A stretch of 64,000 bases of DNA from an uncultured Clostridia bacterium (GCA_947369085.1 CANBJR010000004.1:1-64000), one strand, 5' to 3'. Positions 37,235-46,099 are shown, numbered from the stretch's first letter. The notes: generated by a model from the letters alone, not told the origin. Made by a program: numbers and translations.

Positions 37235-38212
37235 TTGAAACAGGAGTTTTGCCTTACGGAACAAATTCTGAATATTGATAGAATGGAAAGCGCAGTTGCC
37301 CTTTTTGGAAGTTTTGACGAGAACATAAAACTTATCGAAAAGGAGTTCGGCGTTCGTATAACCTGCCGTGACAGCGAGCTTAAAATCGACGGCGAGGCTG
37401 AAAGCGTGTCAAAAGCAGGCAGGGTGATTGAAAGCCTTTTGCGCCTGATTAACCGAGGAGAATTGCTTTCGGAGCAAAACATTCGCTACTGCATTTCACT
37501 TGTCAATGACGACAGCGAGGAAAAAATTGAACAGCTTGCAGGTGATTGTATCTGCATTACTTCGAAGGGCAAGCCGATTAAACCAAAGACAATCGGTCAG
37601 AAGCGTTACTGCAATATGATTGCCGATAACACAATTACAATCGGCGTAGGTCCTGCCGGAACAGGCAAAACCTACCTTGCGGTTGCAATGGCGGTTACTG
37701 CGTTTCGCAGTAAACAGATTAACAGAATTATTTTAACCCGTCCTGCTGTTGAAGCAGGTGAAAAGCTCGGATTTTTGCCCGGCGACCTGCAAAGCAAGGT
37801 TGACCCTTATCTTCGTCCGCTGTATGACGCTCTGTTTGATATGCTCGGAGCAGAAACGTATCAGAAATACGTTGAGCGGGGTAATATTGAGGTTGCACCT
37901 CTTGCGTATATGCGAGGCAGAACGCTTGATGACAGCTTTATAATACTTGACGAGGCACAGAATACAACAAGTGAGCAGATGAAGATGTTTCTTACACGTC
38001 TCGGATTTAACTCCAAAATGGTAATTACGGGCGATATTACGCAGATTGACCTGCCCAGAGGAGCTAAAAGCGGACTAAAAGACTGCATTAAAATTCTGAA
38101 AAACATTGAGGGAATAGGAAGTTGTACGTTTGATGAGCGTGACGTTGTGCGCCATAGACTTGTTCAGGATATTATCAAAGCTTATGCAAAGTATGAAAAC
38201 ACAAGGACATAG
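37235..38212 (+). CDS. phoH: PhoH-family ATPase
   Basis: 325 residues in the open frame. P-loop GPAGTGKTYLA near 135, RPAVEAGEKLGFLPGDLQSK, and DEAQNTTSEQMKMFLTRLG with TGDITQIDLP: the PhoH signature. The family acts as an RNA-linked ATPase/helicase, often encoded beside ybeY, as here. The start is unclear: a CAGGAG site lies inside the frame at 37241-37246, but the next in-frame codon at a suitable distance is ACG (37256), the TTG at 37235 has no site, and the first ATG is at 37283 without one. Confidence 0.9.
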   Translation: MKQEFCLTEQILNIDRMESAVALFGSFDENIKLIEKEFGVRITCRDSELKIDGEAESVSKAGRVIESLLRLINRGELLSEQNIRYCISLVNDDSEEKIEQLAGDCICITSKGKPIKPKTIGQKRYCNMIADNTITIGVGPAGTGKTYLAVAMAVTAFRSKQINRIILTRPAVEAGEKLGFLPGDLQSKVDPYLRPLYDALFDMLGAETYQKYVERGNIEVAPLAYMRGRTLDDSFIILDEAQNTTSEQMKMFLTRLGFNSKMVITGDITQIDLPRGAKSGLKDCIKILKNIEGIGSCTFDERDVVRHRLVQDIIKAYAKYENTRT

Positions 38213-38283
38213 TAAATTTAACATAACGCAATTGGGTATCGGGTTATGTTTAAATATAAAATCTGTTGAAAGGAATGGTTAAA

Positions 38284-38796
38284 ATGGCAGATAACAAAAT
38301 AAGAGTAGTGATAACGAACAAACAAAAGACAGTAAAAATCCCTACGGGAATAAGAATGCTTGTGCGCCGTTGTTGTAACGCAGTGCTTCAGATGGAAAAA
38401 TTTGAAGGACCTGCCGAAATCAGCGTTACCTTTACTGATAACAAAGGCATAAAAGAGCTTAACAGTCAGTATCGCAACAAGGATATTGAAACAGACGTGC
38501 TTTCATTCCCGATGGGTGAAAACGGCGTTTATGATACCGATATGGAAACGGGAGCAAAGATTCTCGGCGATGTTGTAATTTCAATGGAAAAGGCAAGAGA
38601 TCAGGCTGAGCTTTTCGGACATTCTCTCCAAAGAGAGGTTGGCTATCTTACTGCTCACAGCGTGCTTCATCTTCTCGGCTATGACCATATGGAGAACCTT
38701 GAAAAAGTAAGAATGAGAGAGAAAGAAGAGCTTGTTATGGAACAGCTCGGACTTCCTGCCTCATCAAGCTACATAGTTGATGACGCTTTGATTTGA
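38284..38796 (+). CDS. ybeY: Endoribonuclease YbeY
   Basis: About 170 residues from ATG 38284 (MADNKIRVV), which follows AAAGGAA at a suitable distance. The zinc site HSVLHLLGYDHM is intact. YbeY matures 16S rRNA 3' ends and helps ribosome quality control. It is between phoH and dgkA, the usual Firmicute order. Confidence 0.94.
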   Translation: MADNKIRVVITNKQKTVKIPTGIRMLVRRCCNAVLQMEKFEGPAEISVTFTDNKGIKELNSQYRNKDIETDVLSFPMGENGVYDTDMETGAKILGDVVISMEKARDQAELFGHSLQREVGYLTAHSVLHLLGYDHMENLEKVRMREKEELVMEQLGLPASSSYIVDDALI

Positions 38797-38797
38797 T

Positions 38798-39286
38798 ATG
38801 AAAAAACAGATTTTAAGCTTTAAATGTGCCTTTCGAGGTATATGGTACACGGTTAAAAGTGAGAGCCATATGAGGTTTCATATGGTAGCGGGATTTTACG
38901 TTCTGTTGTTTTCTCTTTTTTATGATTTCTCGGTTGCTCAGACTGCTTTGTTGATTATTCTGACAGCGCTTATTATGGCTGCCGAAATTGTAAACACCTG
39001 TATTGAAGAGCTTTGCAATCTGATTTCTGACAGATACGAACCGCTTATCAGAGTTGCAAAAGATACTGCGGCGGGGGCGGTGCTTGTTCTGTCAATTGCG
39101 GCTGTAGCCGTAGCCGCAGTTTTCTTTCTCGATTTTGACGTGCTTTACGGGATTTTTCTTTTCTTTAGCGATAATCCCTTTTTGCTCGTACTGCTTTTAA
39201 TTTCAGCCGTTTTTTCGGTTGTTTTTGTAAAGCTCGGCCCTGTCAAAATCAAGGAAAAGCTTTTGCGCCTAAAAGTAAAGAAATAA
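38798..39286 (+). CDS. dgkA: Diacylglycerol/undecaprenol kinase
   Basis: 162 residues. The DgkA core (residues 1-100) has three membrane helices and the signature AEIVNTCIEELCNLI. Gram-positive members mainly phosphorylate undecaprenol for wall-lipid recycling. The protein is about 35 residues longer than usual: an extra pair of hydrophobic segments (LFFSDNPFLLVLLLISAVFSVVFV) and a basic tail follow the core. It starts one base after the ybeY stop. Confidence 0.88.
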   Translation: MKKQILSFKCAFRGIWYTVKSESHMRFHMVAGFYVLLFSLFYDFSVAQTALLIILTALIMAAEIVNTCIEELCNLISDRYEPLIRVAKDTAAGAVLVLSIAAVAVAAVFFLDFDVLYGIFLFFSDNPFLLVLLLISAVFSVVFVKLGPVKIKEKLLRLKVKK

Positions 39287-39341
39287 TAAAAGGGGCATAC
39301 TGTATTCGGTTTGCCCCGAATTTTTGTATAAGAGGTAATTG

Positions 39342-40250
39342 ATGAATACTAACGATAAATCCGCTTTTGTCGCTATAGTCGGCAGACCGAATGTTGGCAA
39401 AAGCTCAATACTAAACAGACTTCTCGGACAGAAAATCGCAATTGTTTCAAGCAAGCCGCAGACCACCAGAAACAGAATTACGGGTGTGCTTACAGACGGT
39501 GAATATCAGCTTGTTTTCTTTGATACGCCCGGTATGCATAAACCCAAAAATTCACTGGGCAAGTATATGGTGCGTTCCGTAAATGAATCCGTAGGCGGAG
39601 TTGACTGCTGTATGCTCGTTGTTGAGGCAGACAAAGAACCCGGAAACACGGAGATTGCGCTCATTGAAAAATTCAAGGCACTTGAAATGCCTGCAATTCT
39701 TGCCATTAACAAAATTGATATGCTCAGGGAAAAAGACGCTTTGATGAAGCAGATTCTTGACTACACAAAGCTCTATAATTTTGAGGCTGTCGTGCCGGTA
39801 AGCGCACAGGACGGCAGCGGTATGAGCGAACTTCTGGACGAGCTTAAAAAGCAGTCGAGTGAGGGAGGTCATTACTTTGACGATGATACTCTCACCGACC
39901 AGCCCGAAAGGGTAATTGTAGCCGAGATTATCCGTGAAAAGATTTTAAGACTCTGTGACAAAGAAATTCCGCACGGTACTGCTGTTGTAATCGAAAAAAT
40001 GAAAACAAGGGACAACGGTATTTTGGATATTGACGCAACTATTTTCTGTGAGCGTGACACGCATAAGAGAATAATTATAGGAAAAAGCGGCGCAATGCTC
40101 AAAAAAATCAGCACGTTTGCCCGTCAGGATATCGAAAACTTTTTTGACTGCAAGGTGTTTTTGCAGACGTGGGTAAAGGTAAAAGAGGATTGGCGCAACC
40201 GTGCGCAGATTTTGCAGAATTTCGGTTTTGATGAAAAGAATTTTGATTGA
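39342..40250 (+). CDS. era: GTPase Era
   Basis: About 302 residues from ATG 39342; the track adds a TTG. G1 GRPNVGKSS, G3 DTPGMHKP, G4 NKID and the C-terminal KH domain with IIIGKSGAMLKKI. Era binds the 16S rRNA 3' end during 30S assembly. It follows dgkA; a stem (GGGGCA/TGCCCC, 39292-39318) before the start could be a weak terminator or attenuator. Confidence 0.95.
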   Translation: MNTNDKSAFVAIVGRPNVGKSSILNRLLGQKIAIVSSKPQTTRNRITGVLTDGEYQLVFFDTPGMHKPKNSLGKYMVRSVNESVGGVDCCMLVVEADKEPGNTEIALIEKFKALEMPAILAINKIDMLREKDALMKQILDYTKLYNFEAVVPVSAQDGSGMSELLDELKKQSSEGGHYFDDDTLTDQPERVIVAEIIREKILRLCDKEIPHGTAVVIEKMKTRDNGILDIDATIFCERDTHKRIIIGKSGAMLKKISTFARQDIENFFDCKVFLQTWVKVKEDWRNRAQILQNFGFDEKNFD

Positions 40251-40720
40251 TGAGAGCAGTATTAACTAAAGCGGTGTTTTCCGATTGCGGACAAATCCAT
40301 AAAATGCAGGTTTCGGCATTTGCTGAACTGCTTGAAAAATATCGTGACTATGAAACAAATCCTGCGTCGGAATCACTTGAAAAGATACAAAATAAATTCA
40401 GCCAATCCTTTACCGATTATTATTTTATTATGCTCGGAAATACAAAAATCGGCGTTATGAGAGTAGTAAGATTAAGCGACACAGTTTGCAGAATATCGCC
40501 GATGTTCATTTTGCCCGAATATCAGAATAATGGCTATGCTCAATATGCTTTGTCGGCTGTTGAAAAGTTATATCCTAATGTAAATGAATGGCAGCTTGAT
40601 ACTATAAAAGAAGAAAGCAAACTTTGCTGTTTGTATGAGAAATGCGGATATACTCCGACAGGCAAAGAAGAAGTCATAAAAGACGGAATGACGATTGTTT
40701 ATTACCGCAAGCAGGTTTAG
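40250..40720 (+). CDS. GNAT-family N-acetyltransferase
   Basis: 156 residues from the ATG that overlaps the era stop by one base (TGATG). GNAT fold with the acetyl-CoA region at FILPEYQNNGYAQYALSAVEKLY and a C-terminal LYEKCGYTPTGKEEV. The acetyl-CoA loop (YQNNGYAQ) departs from the usual Q/RxxGxG/A at the second Gly. The substrate is unknown. It is not a standard member of the era operon and may be a later addition. Confidence 0.8.
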   Translation: MRAVLTKAVFSDCGQIHKMQVSAFAELLEKYRDYETNPASESLEKIQNKFSQSFTDYYFIMLGNTKIGVMRVVRLSDTVCRISPMFILPEYQNNGYAQYALSAVEKLYPNVNEWQLDTIKEESKLCCLYEKCGYTPTGKEEVIKDGMTIVYYRKQV

Positions 40721-40749
40721 AATTATGTAAAGCTATAGACTTATTCCAA

Positions 40750-40776
40750 TGTAGGGAACGACCCTTGTGTCGTTCC
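40750..40776 (+). repeat. REP palindrome 3, upstream of the RAYT gene
   Basis: TGTAGGGAACGAC then a short loop and GTCGTTCC. It is 29 bp before the transposase start and 26 of 27 bases match, in inverted orientation, the palindrome inside that gene (41064-41090). Confidence 0.85.
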
Positions 40777-40805
40777 TAATGGTTAAAATACCAAGGTGAG
40801 ATTTT

Positions 40806-41300
40806 ATGCCTTTCTTTAGCAGAAAACCGCAACGTCTGAAAAATTATGATTATTCCCGGAATAATGCGTATTTTCTTACAATATGCACGCAGAATAAAAA
40901 ACATATTTTAGGAAGTATTGCAGATGGAAAGATGATTTTAAGCGAGTTCGGCAAACAGGTTGATAACCGTATTTTAAATATTGAAAAAATATGCGGCACC
41001 AAGATTGAAAATTACGTGATTATGCCTAATCATATTCATACTTTGCTTTTGATTGACGGTATAGGAACGACACAGGGGTCGTTCCCTACAGTATCTCGGA
41101 TTTTGCAGAAATTAAAATCTGTTACAACATTAGATTATATTATCGGTGTTAAATCAGGTTTATATGAACCCTTTGAAAATAAAATCTGGCAAAAATCTTT
41201 TCACGACCATATTATCCGCAATAAAAATGATTATTTGAAAATTTGGGAATATATAGAAAACAATCCTCTCAAATGGAATTTGGATTGCTACTATAATTAA
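40806..41300 (+). CDS. REP-associated tyrosine transposase (RAYT, IS200-like Y1 family)
   Basis: 164 residues, about normal for the family. N-terminal RLKNYDYSRNNAYFLTICTQNK, the metal-binding HUH motif in MPNHIHTLLLI (His76, His78), and the C-terminal IWQKSFHDHIIRNKNDYLKIWEYIENNPLKW signature with candidate catalytic Tyr. RAYTs nick and move short REP palindromes as single-stranded DNA. A REP lies 29 bp upstream, and a second, inverted REP is embedded in the coding sequence (residues 87-95, GTTQGSFPT). The gene splits the usual era-yqzL-recO order. It looks intact. Confidence 0.92.
   Translation: MPFFSRKPQRLKNYDYSRNNAYFLTICTQNKKHILGSIADGKMILSEFGKQVDNRILNIEKICGTKIENYVIMPNHIHTLLLIDGIGTTQGSFPTVSRILQKLKSVTTLDYIIGVKSGLYEPFENKIWQKSFHDHIIRNKNDYLKIWEYIENNPLKWNLDCYYN
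41064..41090 (-). repeat. REP palindrome 4, embedded in the RAYT coding sequence
   Basis: GGAACGACACAGGGGTCG then TTCCCTACA. Read on the minus strand it begins TGTAGGGAACGACCC and differs at one base from REP 3. It encodes residues 87-95 of the transposase without breaking the frame. Confidence 0.85.
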
Positions 41301-41366
41301 AATATCCAGAATCTGCTTTATATAAAATCGCACTATCCGAAAACAATAAATTCGGAGGTGTTTTAA

Positions 41367-41540
41367 ATGGACGACTGGTATATGTGGCAGGCGTTTTTTA
41401 CAACGGGAAATGTTCTTGATTACCTTCGCTACAAGAGTATTCAGAACGCAAAGGACACCGGTGCTGACACCGTTTCAAGGGAGGAAACCGATGAAATTCC
41501 GGACAGAAGGACTTATAATCAAGGAACAGAATATCGGTGA
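41367..41540 (+). CDS. YqzL-like small protein
   Basis: 57 residues, too short for the ORF track. ATG 41367 follows a strong GGAGGTG site. The N-terminus (WQAFFTTGNVLDYLRYKSI) matches the YqzL family pattern of a Trp, an F..TGN turn and a YL..K helix, and the position just before recO fits. Its 3' end overlaps recO by 50 nt in another frame; the charged tail after residue 30 may be unstructured. Function unknown. Confidence 0.75.
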   Translation: MDDWYMWQAFFTTGNVLDYLRYKSIQNAKDTGADTVSREETDEIPDRRTYNQGTEYR

Positions 41541-42234
41541 GCAGGACAAGCTTGTTTTTGCCCTTACAAAATCTAACGGCGTAATAAAAGCGTTTGTCAG
41601 AGGTGCAAAAAACATCAAAAACCAAAAGTGCGCCTCTACTTCGCTGCTTTCATATTCCCGACTCACGGTTTACAAGGGTCGGGACAGCTACATAATAGGT
41701 GATGCGCAGACAATACGCATATTTTCAAAGCTTAGAAGCGACGTCAAAAAAATGTGTCTTGCGCAGTATTTTTGCGAGCTTGCGCTCACAATTTGTCCGA
41801 GAGAGCAAAAGTCGGAGCTGTTTTTGAGCCTTATTCTGAATTCTCTGTACCTGCTCGGCGAAGAAAAGCGCAGTGCGCAGTTAATTAAGCCGTGCTTTGA
41901 AATGCGCCTTGCAAGTATGGCGGGTTATATGCCTGACCTGCGAATGTGCAGGCATTGCGGAGAGTACTGCCCCGATACAATGTATTTTTTACCAAAGCTC
42001 GGGATGCTTGAATGTGCAGATTGCCACAATAAAAACGGAGAAATTGCAATAGGGCTTAATCCGTCAGCACTGACTGCACTTCGTCACACGGTTTATGCAG
42101 ACGATGACAAGCTGTTTTCATTTTCACTTTCACCGCAGGGGCTTGAAGTGCTCAATCAGGCAAGCGAAAGCTATTTAAAATACAGATTCGAAAAGGATTT
42201 CAAAACATTGACGTTTTATAAAATGATAAGTTAA
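41491..42234 (+). CDS. recO: DNA repair protein RecO
   Basis: 247 residues from ATG 41491 (MKFRTEGLIIKEQNIGEQDKLV) with AGGGAGGA upstream; the track's earlier start lies inside the yqzL-like gene. N-terminal OB fold, helical middle, and a zinc-finger region CRHCGEYC...CADC. RecO loads RecA with RecF and RecR. It is 9 nt before mutS2. Confidence 0.93.
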   Translation: MKFRTEGLIIKEQNIGEQDKLVFALTKSNGVIKAFVRGAKNIKNQKCASTSLLSYSRLTVYKGRDSYIIGDAQTIRIFSKLRSDVKKMCLAQYFCELALTICPREQKSELFLSLILNSLYLLGEEKRSAQLIKPCFEMRLASMAGYMPDLRMCRHCGEYCPDTMYFLPKLGMLECADCHNKNGEIAIGLNPSALTALRHTVYADDDKLFSFSLSPQGLEVLNQASESYLKYRFEKDFKTLTFYKMIS

Positions 42235-42243
42235 GGATAAATT

Positions 42244-44607
42244 ATGAACAGACATTACAAAACACTTGAACTTGATAAAATGCTTGAACGTCTTGCAGGC
42301 AGAACCAATCTTGACGATGCCCGTGAAATGGCGCTCAGACTTGAACCGCAGTTTGACCTGAAGAAGGTTCAGCTTTTATTAAAGCAGACCGATGACGCAG
42401 TCGTACTAAGCGGAAAATTCGGTGCGCCGTCATTCGGCGGAGCAGAAAACTGCGCCAATCAGCTCAGACGTGCGCAGGCGGGCGGCTGTCTTTCGACAGG
42501 CGAGCTTTTAAAAATTGCGCAGACATTGAGGATAATCCGCACCGTAAAGGAGTGGCACTCAAGGTTTGCAAACACCGAAACAGCGCTTGACATCTATTTC
42601 AGCGGACTGATTTCCAATAAATTTCTTGAGGAAAAAATTACCTCTGCAATTCTGAGCGAGGATGAAATCGCCGACAGCGCAAGTACGGCTTTATCGGATA
42701 TTCGGCGAAAAATCCGCACTGCTTCTTCAAAAGCAAGAGAGATTCTCGATAAAATTATCCACAGCTCAACGTACATAAAATACCTTCAGGACGCTATAGT
42801 AACTCAGCGTGACGGACGGTATGTTGTGCCTGTAAGGAGCGAATGCCGCAACAACGTACCGGGACTTGTGCATGATACCTCGTCAAGCGGTGCGACTTTA
42901 TTTATTGAGCCAATGGGAGTTGTTCAGGCGAACAACGATATTAAAATGCTGAAATCAAAAGAGGAGGAGGAAATTGAGCGAATCCTCTTTGAATTGTCGG
43001 CAAATGCAGGTGACTTTGCCGATACAATAATCAGAAGCTACGAAAGTCTTGCAAATCTAAACCTTATTTTTGCCAAGGCAGACCTTGCGTATTCAATGAA
43101 GGCGTCAATGCCGATTATGAATGACAGGGGTATGGTGGATATCAAGCAGGCAAGACATCCGCTGATTGATAAGGACAAGGTGGTTCCTGTTGATATTGTA
43201 CTAGGGAAGTCCTTTGATACTCTCGTAATTACAGGTCCGAATACAGGCGGCAAAACCGTTACGCTTAAAACACTCGGCTTGCTTACTCTTATGGCTATGT
43301 GCGGACTTCTTGTACCCTGCGCAGACAATAGTGAATTGTCTGTTTTCAGGCGTGTTCTTGTAGATATAGGCGACGAGCAGAGCATTGAACAGTCGTTGTC
43401 AACATTTTCGGCGCATATGACGAACATTATTCAGATTATCAAGCTTGCAAACGCAGGCTCACTCTGCCTTATAGACGAGCTTGGTGCAGGAACAGATCCT
43501 GTTGAGGGTGCGGCGCTTGCTATTGCAATTCTTGAAAAGCTTCGAACCCGTCATGCAAAAATTGCCTCAACTACCCACTATGCAGAGCTTAAAGAGTTTG
43601 CGCTCCGCACAGAGGGCGTAGAAAACGGTTGTTGTGAGTTTGACGTTGCAACGCTTAAACCAACCTACAGGCTTTTAATCGGCGTACCGGGCAAGAGTAA
43701 TGCGTTTGCAATTTCAAAAAGACTTGGGATGGATTTTGAAATTGTTGACAGGGCACAGGAGCTTGTTTCTTCCGAGAGCAGACAGTTTGAGGATGTAGTA
43801 GAAAAACTTGAAAAGCGCCGCCAGAGCCTTGAAAAACAGCTTGAAAACGCAAACAGACTTACTGCAAAAGCAAACACGGAAAAGCAGAAGGCAGAAAACG
43901 AAATGCTAAAAGCCAAAAAGGATGCAGAGCGTGAAATTGAGCGTGCAAAACAGGAGGCACAGCGCATAATTTCAAAAACAAGGGCGCAGGCTGACGCACT
44001 TGTCGAAGAGCTGGAAAAGGCGAGAAAAGCAAAAGAAATGAGTGCTGAGGCTCGTACAAAGCTGAAACGCGACATTGACAAGATGGAGGCGCACGCCGAC
44101 CCGATTCAGGCTAAGAAAACACCGAATGAGGAATACAAGCTGCCCCGTCCGCTCAAGGTCGGCGACAGTGTGCTGATTTATGATATTGACAAAAACGCAA
44201 CAGTGCTTGCGCCGCCCAACAAAGAGGGACTTGTGCTTGTACAGGCAGGAATTATAAAAACAAGAGTTGATATTAAGAATCTGAGGTTATTAAAATCGCA
44301 GAATAAGCCTGTAACAAGTCAGTTTTCAAGCAGGCGCAATGTTCCGAGCAGAATGGACGTTCGCCCCGAAACGGAGATTGACGTAAGGGGAGAAACTGCG
44401 TTTGACGCAATCAATATTGTTGATAAGGCAATTGACAACGCAGTTTTGTCGGGAGTAAGCAAAATCACGATTATCCACGGCAAGGGAACGGGAGTTCTCC
44501 GCCGTGAAATCAATCAGTATCTAAAGTCAAATAAATCGGTCAAGAGCCACCGCCTCGGCGTATTCGGCGAGGGCGAGGACGGCGTTACAATTGTTGAACT
44601 GAAATAA
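42244..44607 (+). CDS. mutS2: Endonuclease MutS2
   Basis: 787 residues. MutS core and ATPase without the mismatch-recognition domain: Walker A GPNTGGKTV, ELGAGTDPVEGAAL, and TTHYAELK. A long coiled coil (about 510-620) and a C-terminal Smr nuclease domain (DVRGETAFDAINIVDKA, then IIHGKGTGVLRREI) follow. MutS2 acts on branched DNA and on collided ribosomes. Length is standard. Confidence 0.95.
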   Translation: MNRHYKTLELDKMLERLAGRTNLDDAREMALRLEPQFDLKKVQLLLKQTDDAVVLSGKFGAPSFGGAENCANQLRRAQAGGCLSTGELLKIAQTLRIIRTVKEWHSRFANTETALDIYFSGLISNKFLEEKITSAILSEDEIADSASTALSDIRRKIRTASSKAREILDKIIHSSTYIKYLQDAIVTQRDGRYVVPVRSECRNNVPGLVHDTSSSGATLFIEPMGVVQANNDIKMLKSKEEEEIERILFELSANAGDFADTIIRSYESLANLNLIFAKADLAYSMKASMPIMNDRGMVDIKQARHPLIDKDKVVPVDIVLGKSFDTLVITGPNTGGKTVTLKTLGLLTLMAMCGLLVPCADNSELSVFRRVLVDIGDEQSIEQSLSTFSAHMTNIIQIIKLANAGSLCLIDELGAGTDPVEGAALAIAILEKLRTRHAKIASTTHYAELKEFALRTEGVENGCCEFDVATLKPTYRLLIGVPGKSNAFAISKRLGMDFEIVDRAQELVSSESRQFEDVVEKLEKRRQSLEKQLENANRLTAKANTEKQKAENEMLKAKKDAEREIERAKQEAQRIISKTRAQADALVEELEKARKAKEMSAEARTKLKRDIDKMEAHADPIQAKKTPNEEYKLPRPLKVGDSVLIYDIDKNATVLAPPNKEGLVLVQAGIIKTRVDIKNLRLLKSQNKPVTSQFSSRRNVPSRMDVRPETEIDVRGETAFDAINIVDKAIDNAVLSGVSKITIIHGKGTGVLRREINQYLKSNKSVKSHRLGVFGEGEDGVTIVELK

Positions 44608-44705
44608 TTGCAGAACGGTTCTCGAAAACTTTTTGGCAGGCTTCACGGACGTTCAAAAAGTTTTTACAGCGGAATATAAATTAAAGCAGGAAATGGAGCG
44701 AAAGT

Positions 44706-45221
44706 ATGAAGAAGCAATACCTTGATACGGGAAAAATCGTAGGTACTCACGGAATAAAGGGCGAAGTGAGGATTGAGCATTGGAGCGATTCTCCCGAGTT
44801 TTTATGCGCTTTTAAAAAATTGTATCTTGATGAAAACGGACAAAGCTTTATCAAAGTAAAATCCCGTCCGCACAAGAATATAGCTCTTGCTAAAATCAAG
44901 GGCGTTGATACCATAGAATCCGCCGAAAAATTCAGAGGAAAGATTGTCTATATCAATCGTGATGATATTGTTCTTGACGAAGGTGTATATTTTGTTCAGG
45001 ATTTAATCGGGCTTGAGGTAAAGGACGCCGGCAGCGGTGTTGTTTACGGTGAAATTACAGATGTTCTGAGGACGGGTGCAAACGATGTCTATGAAATCAC
45101 AGACAGCGAAAATAAAAAATACTTTGCACCTGTTATTGACGAAGTGGTTGAAGAAATCAACGTTGACGGCGGTTTTGTGCTTATTCGCCCGATGAAAGGA
45201 ATATTTGATGATGAGGATTGA
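44706..45221 (+). CDS. rimM: Ribosome maturation factor RimM
   Basis: 171 residues. N-terminal GKIVGTHGIKGEVRIEHWSDSPEFL, the RimM signature, and a C-terminal PRC-barrel domain (LIGLEVKDAGSGVVYGEITDVL, YFAPVIDEVVEEINV). It helps mature the 30S head by binding uS19. It overlaps trmD, as in most Firmicutes. Confidence 0.94.
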   Translation: MKKQYLDTGKIVGTHGIKGEVRIEHWSDSPEFLCAFKKLYLDENGQSFIKVKSRPHKNIALAKIKGVDTIESAEKFRGKIVYINRDDIVLDEGVYFVQDLIGLEVKDAGSGVVYGEITDVLRTGANDVYEITDSENKKYFAPVIDEVVEEINVDGGFVLIRPMKGIFDDED

Positions 45222-45894
45222 TATAATAACCTTATTCCCCGAAATGTTTGAGCCTGTTTTAAACGAGAGCATAATCGGCAGAGCGCAGAAAAGCGGTGCA
45301 ATTGAAATTGTATGCCACCAGCTTCGTGATTATGCCTTTGACAAGCACAGGCGGGTTGACGATACTCCCTACGGTGGCGGAATGGGTATGCTTATGAAGG
45401 CCGAACCGATTGCGCTTTGCTTTGAAGATATATGCAAACAGACAGACCAAAAACCTCATTTCGTTTATATGTCGCCGCAGGGAAAAACGCTGACCCAAAA
45501 ACATTTAAAGGAACTTTCAAATATTGAAAACATATGCATTTTGTGCGGTCATTACGAGGGTGTTGACCAACGGCTGTTAGATACCTTTATTGATGAAGAA
45601 ATTTCTATAGGCGACTATGTGCTTACGGGCGGTGAACTGCCTGCAATGGTGTTTGCCGACGCACTTGCACGAATGGTTCCCGGTGTGCTTTCAAATAATG
45701 AGTGCTTTACCGAGGAAAGCCACTTTAACGGACTTTTGGAATATCCGCAGTACACAAAGCCGTCAGAGTGGAGAGGCATAGAAGTTCCCGAGGTGCTTTT
45801 AAGCGGGCACCACGCAAATATAGAAAAATGGCGCAGGGAAAAAAGCCTTGAGGTTACACAGCAAAAGCGCCCTGATTTGCTGAATGATAACTGA
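45208..45894 (+). CDS. trmD: tRNA (guanine37-N1)-methyltransferase TrmD
   Basis: About 228 residues; ATG 45208 or 45211 (MRIDIITLFPEMFEPVLNESI) overlaps the end of rimM, with AAAGGA upstream. The SAM trefoil-knot region is clear (PHFVYMSPQGKTLTQK, CGHYEGVDQR, EISIGDYVLTGGELPA). It methylates G37 of tRNAs reading CNN codons to prevent frameshifting. Confidence 0.95.
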   Translation: MMRIDIITLFPEMFEPVLNESIIGRAQKSGAIEIVCHQLRDYAFDKHRRVDDTPYGGGMGMLMKAEPIALCFEDICKQTDQKPHFVYMSPQGKTLTQKHLKELSNIENICILCGHYEGVDQRLLDTFIDEEISIGDYVLTGGELPAMVFADALARMVPGVLSNNECFTEESHFNGLLEYPQYTKPSEWRGIEVPEVLLSGHHANIEKWRREKSLEVTQQKRPDLLNDN

Positions 45895-46003
45895 TATTCG
45901 TTATTTATGTATGAAAATTTTAATCAAATCTTGTAAAATTGCACAAGAAACGATTTGATTTTTTGACTTCAAGTGAATATTAATACGAAATTATTTTAGT
46001 ATA

Positions 46004-46032
46004 TTGACCTTGATAATAAAAAAGATTATAAT
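46004..46032 (+). promoter_or_regulatory. Promoter of the HPr gene
   Basis: TTGACC (46004-46009), 17 bases, TATAAT (46027-46032), about 70 bp before the HPr start. Confidence 0.8.
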
Positions 46033-46099
46033 AAGTATTAAATCAAGCCTTTAAGGTTTTTTCGGTTTAAATTATAATGTGTCAGAGAGGGTTTTCAAA

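Noticed and set aside
43665-44081. Minus-strand ORF of 138 codons within mutS2
   Set aside because: Its Ser/Phe/Ala-rich sequence is the antisense of the MutS2 coiled coil.
44627-44668. AAAACTTTTTG/CAAAAAGTTTTT inverted repeat before rimM
   Set aside because: Mostly A/T pairing with a long loop; could be chance in AT-rich DNA, so not called as a terminator.
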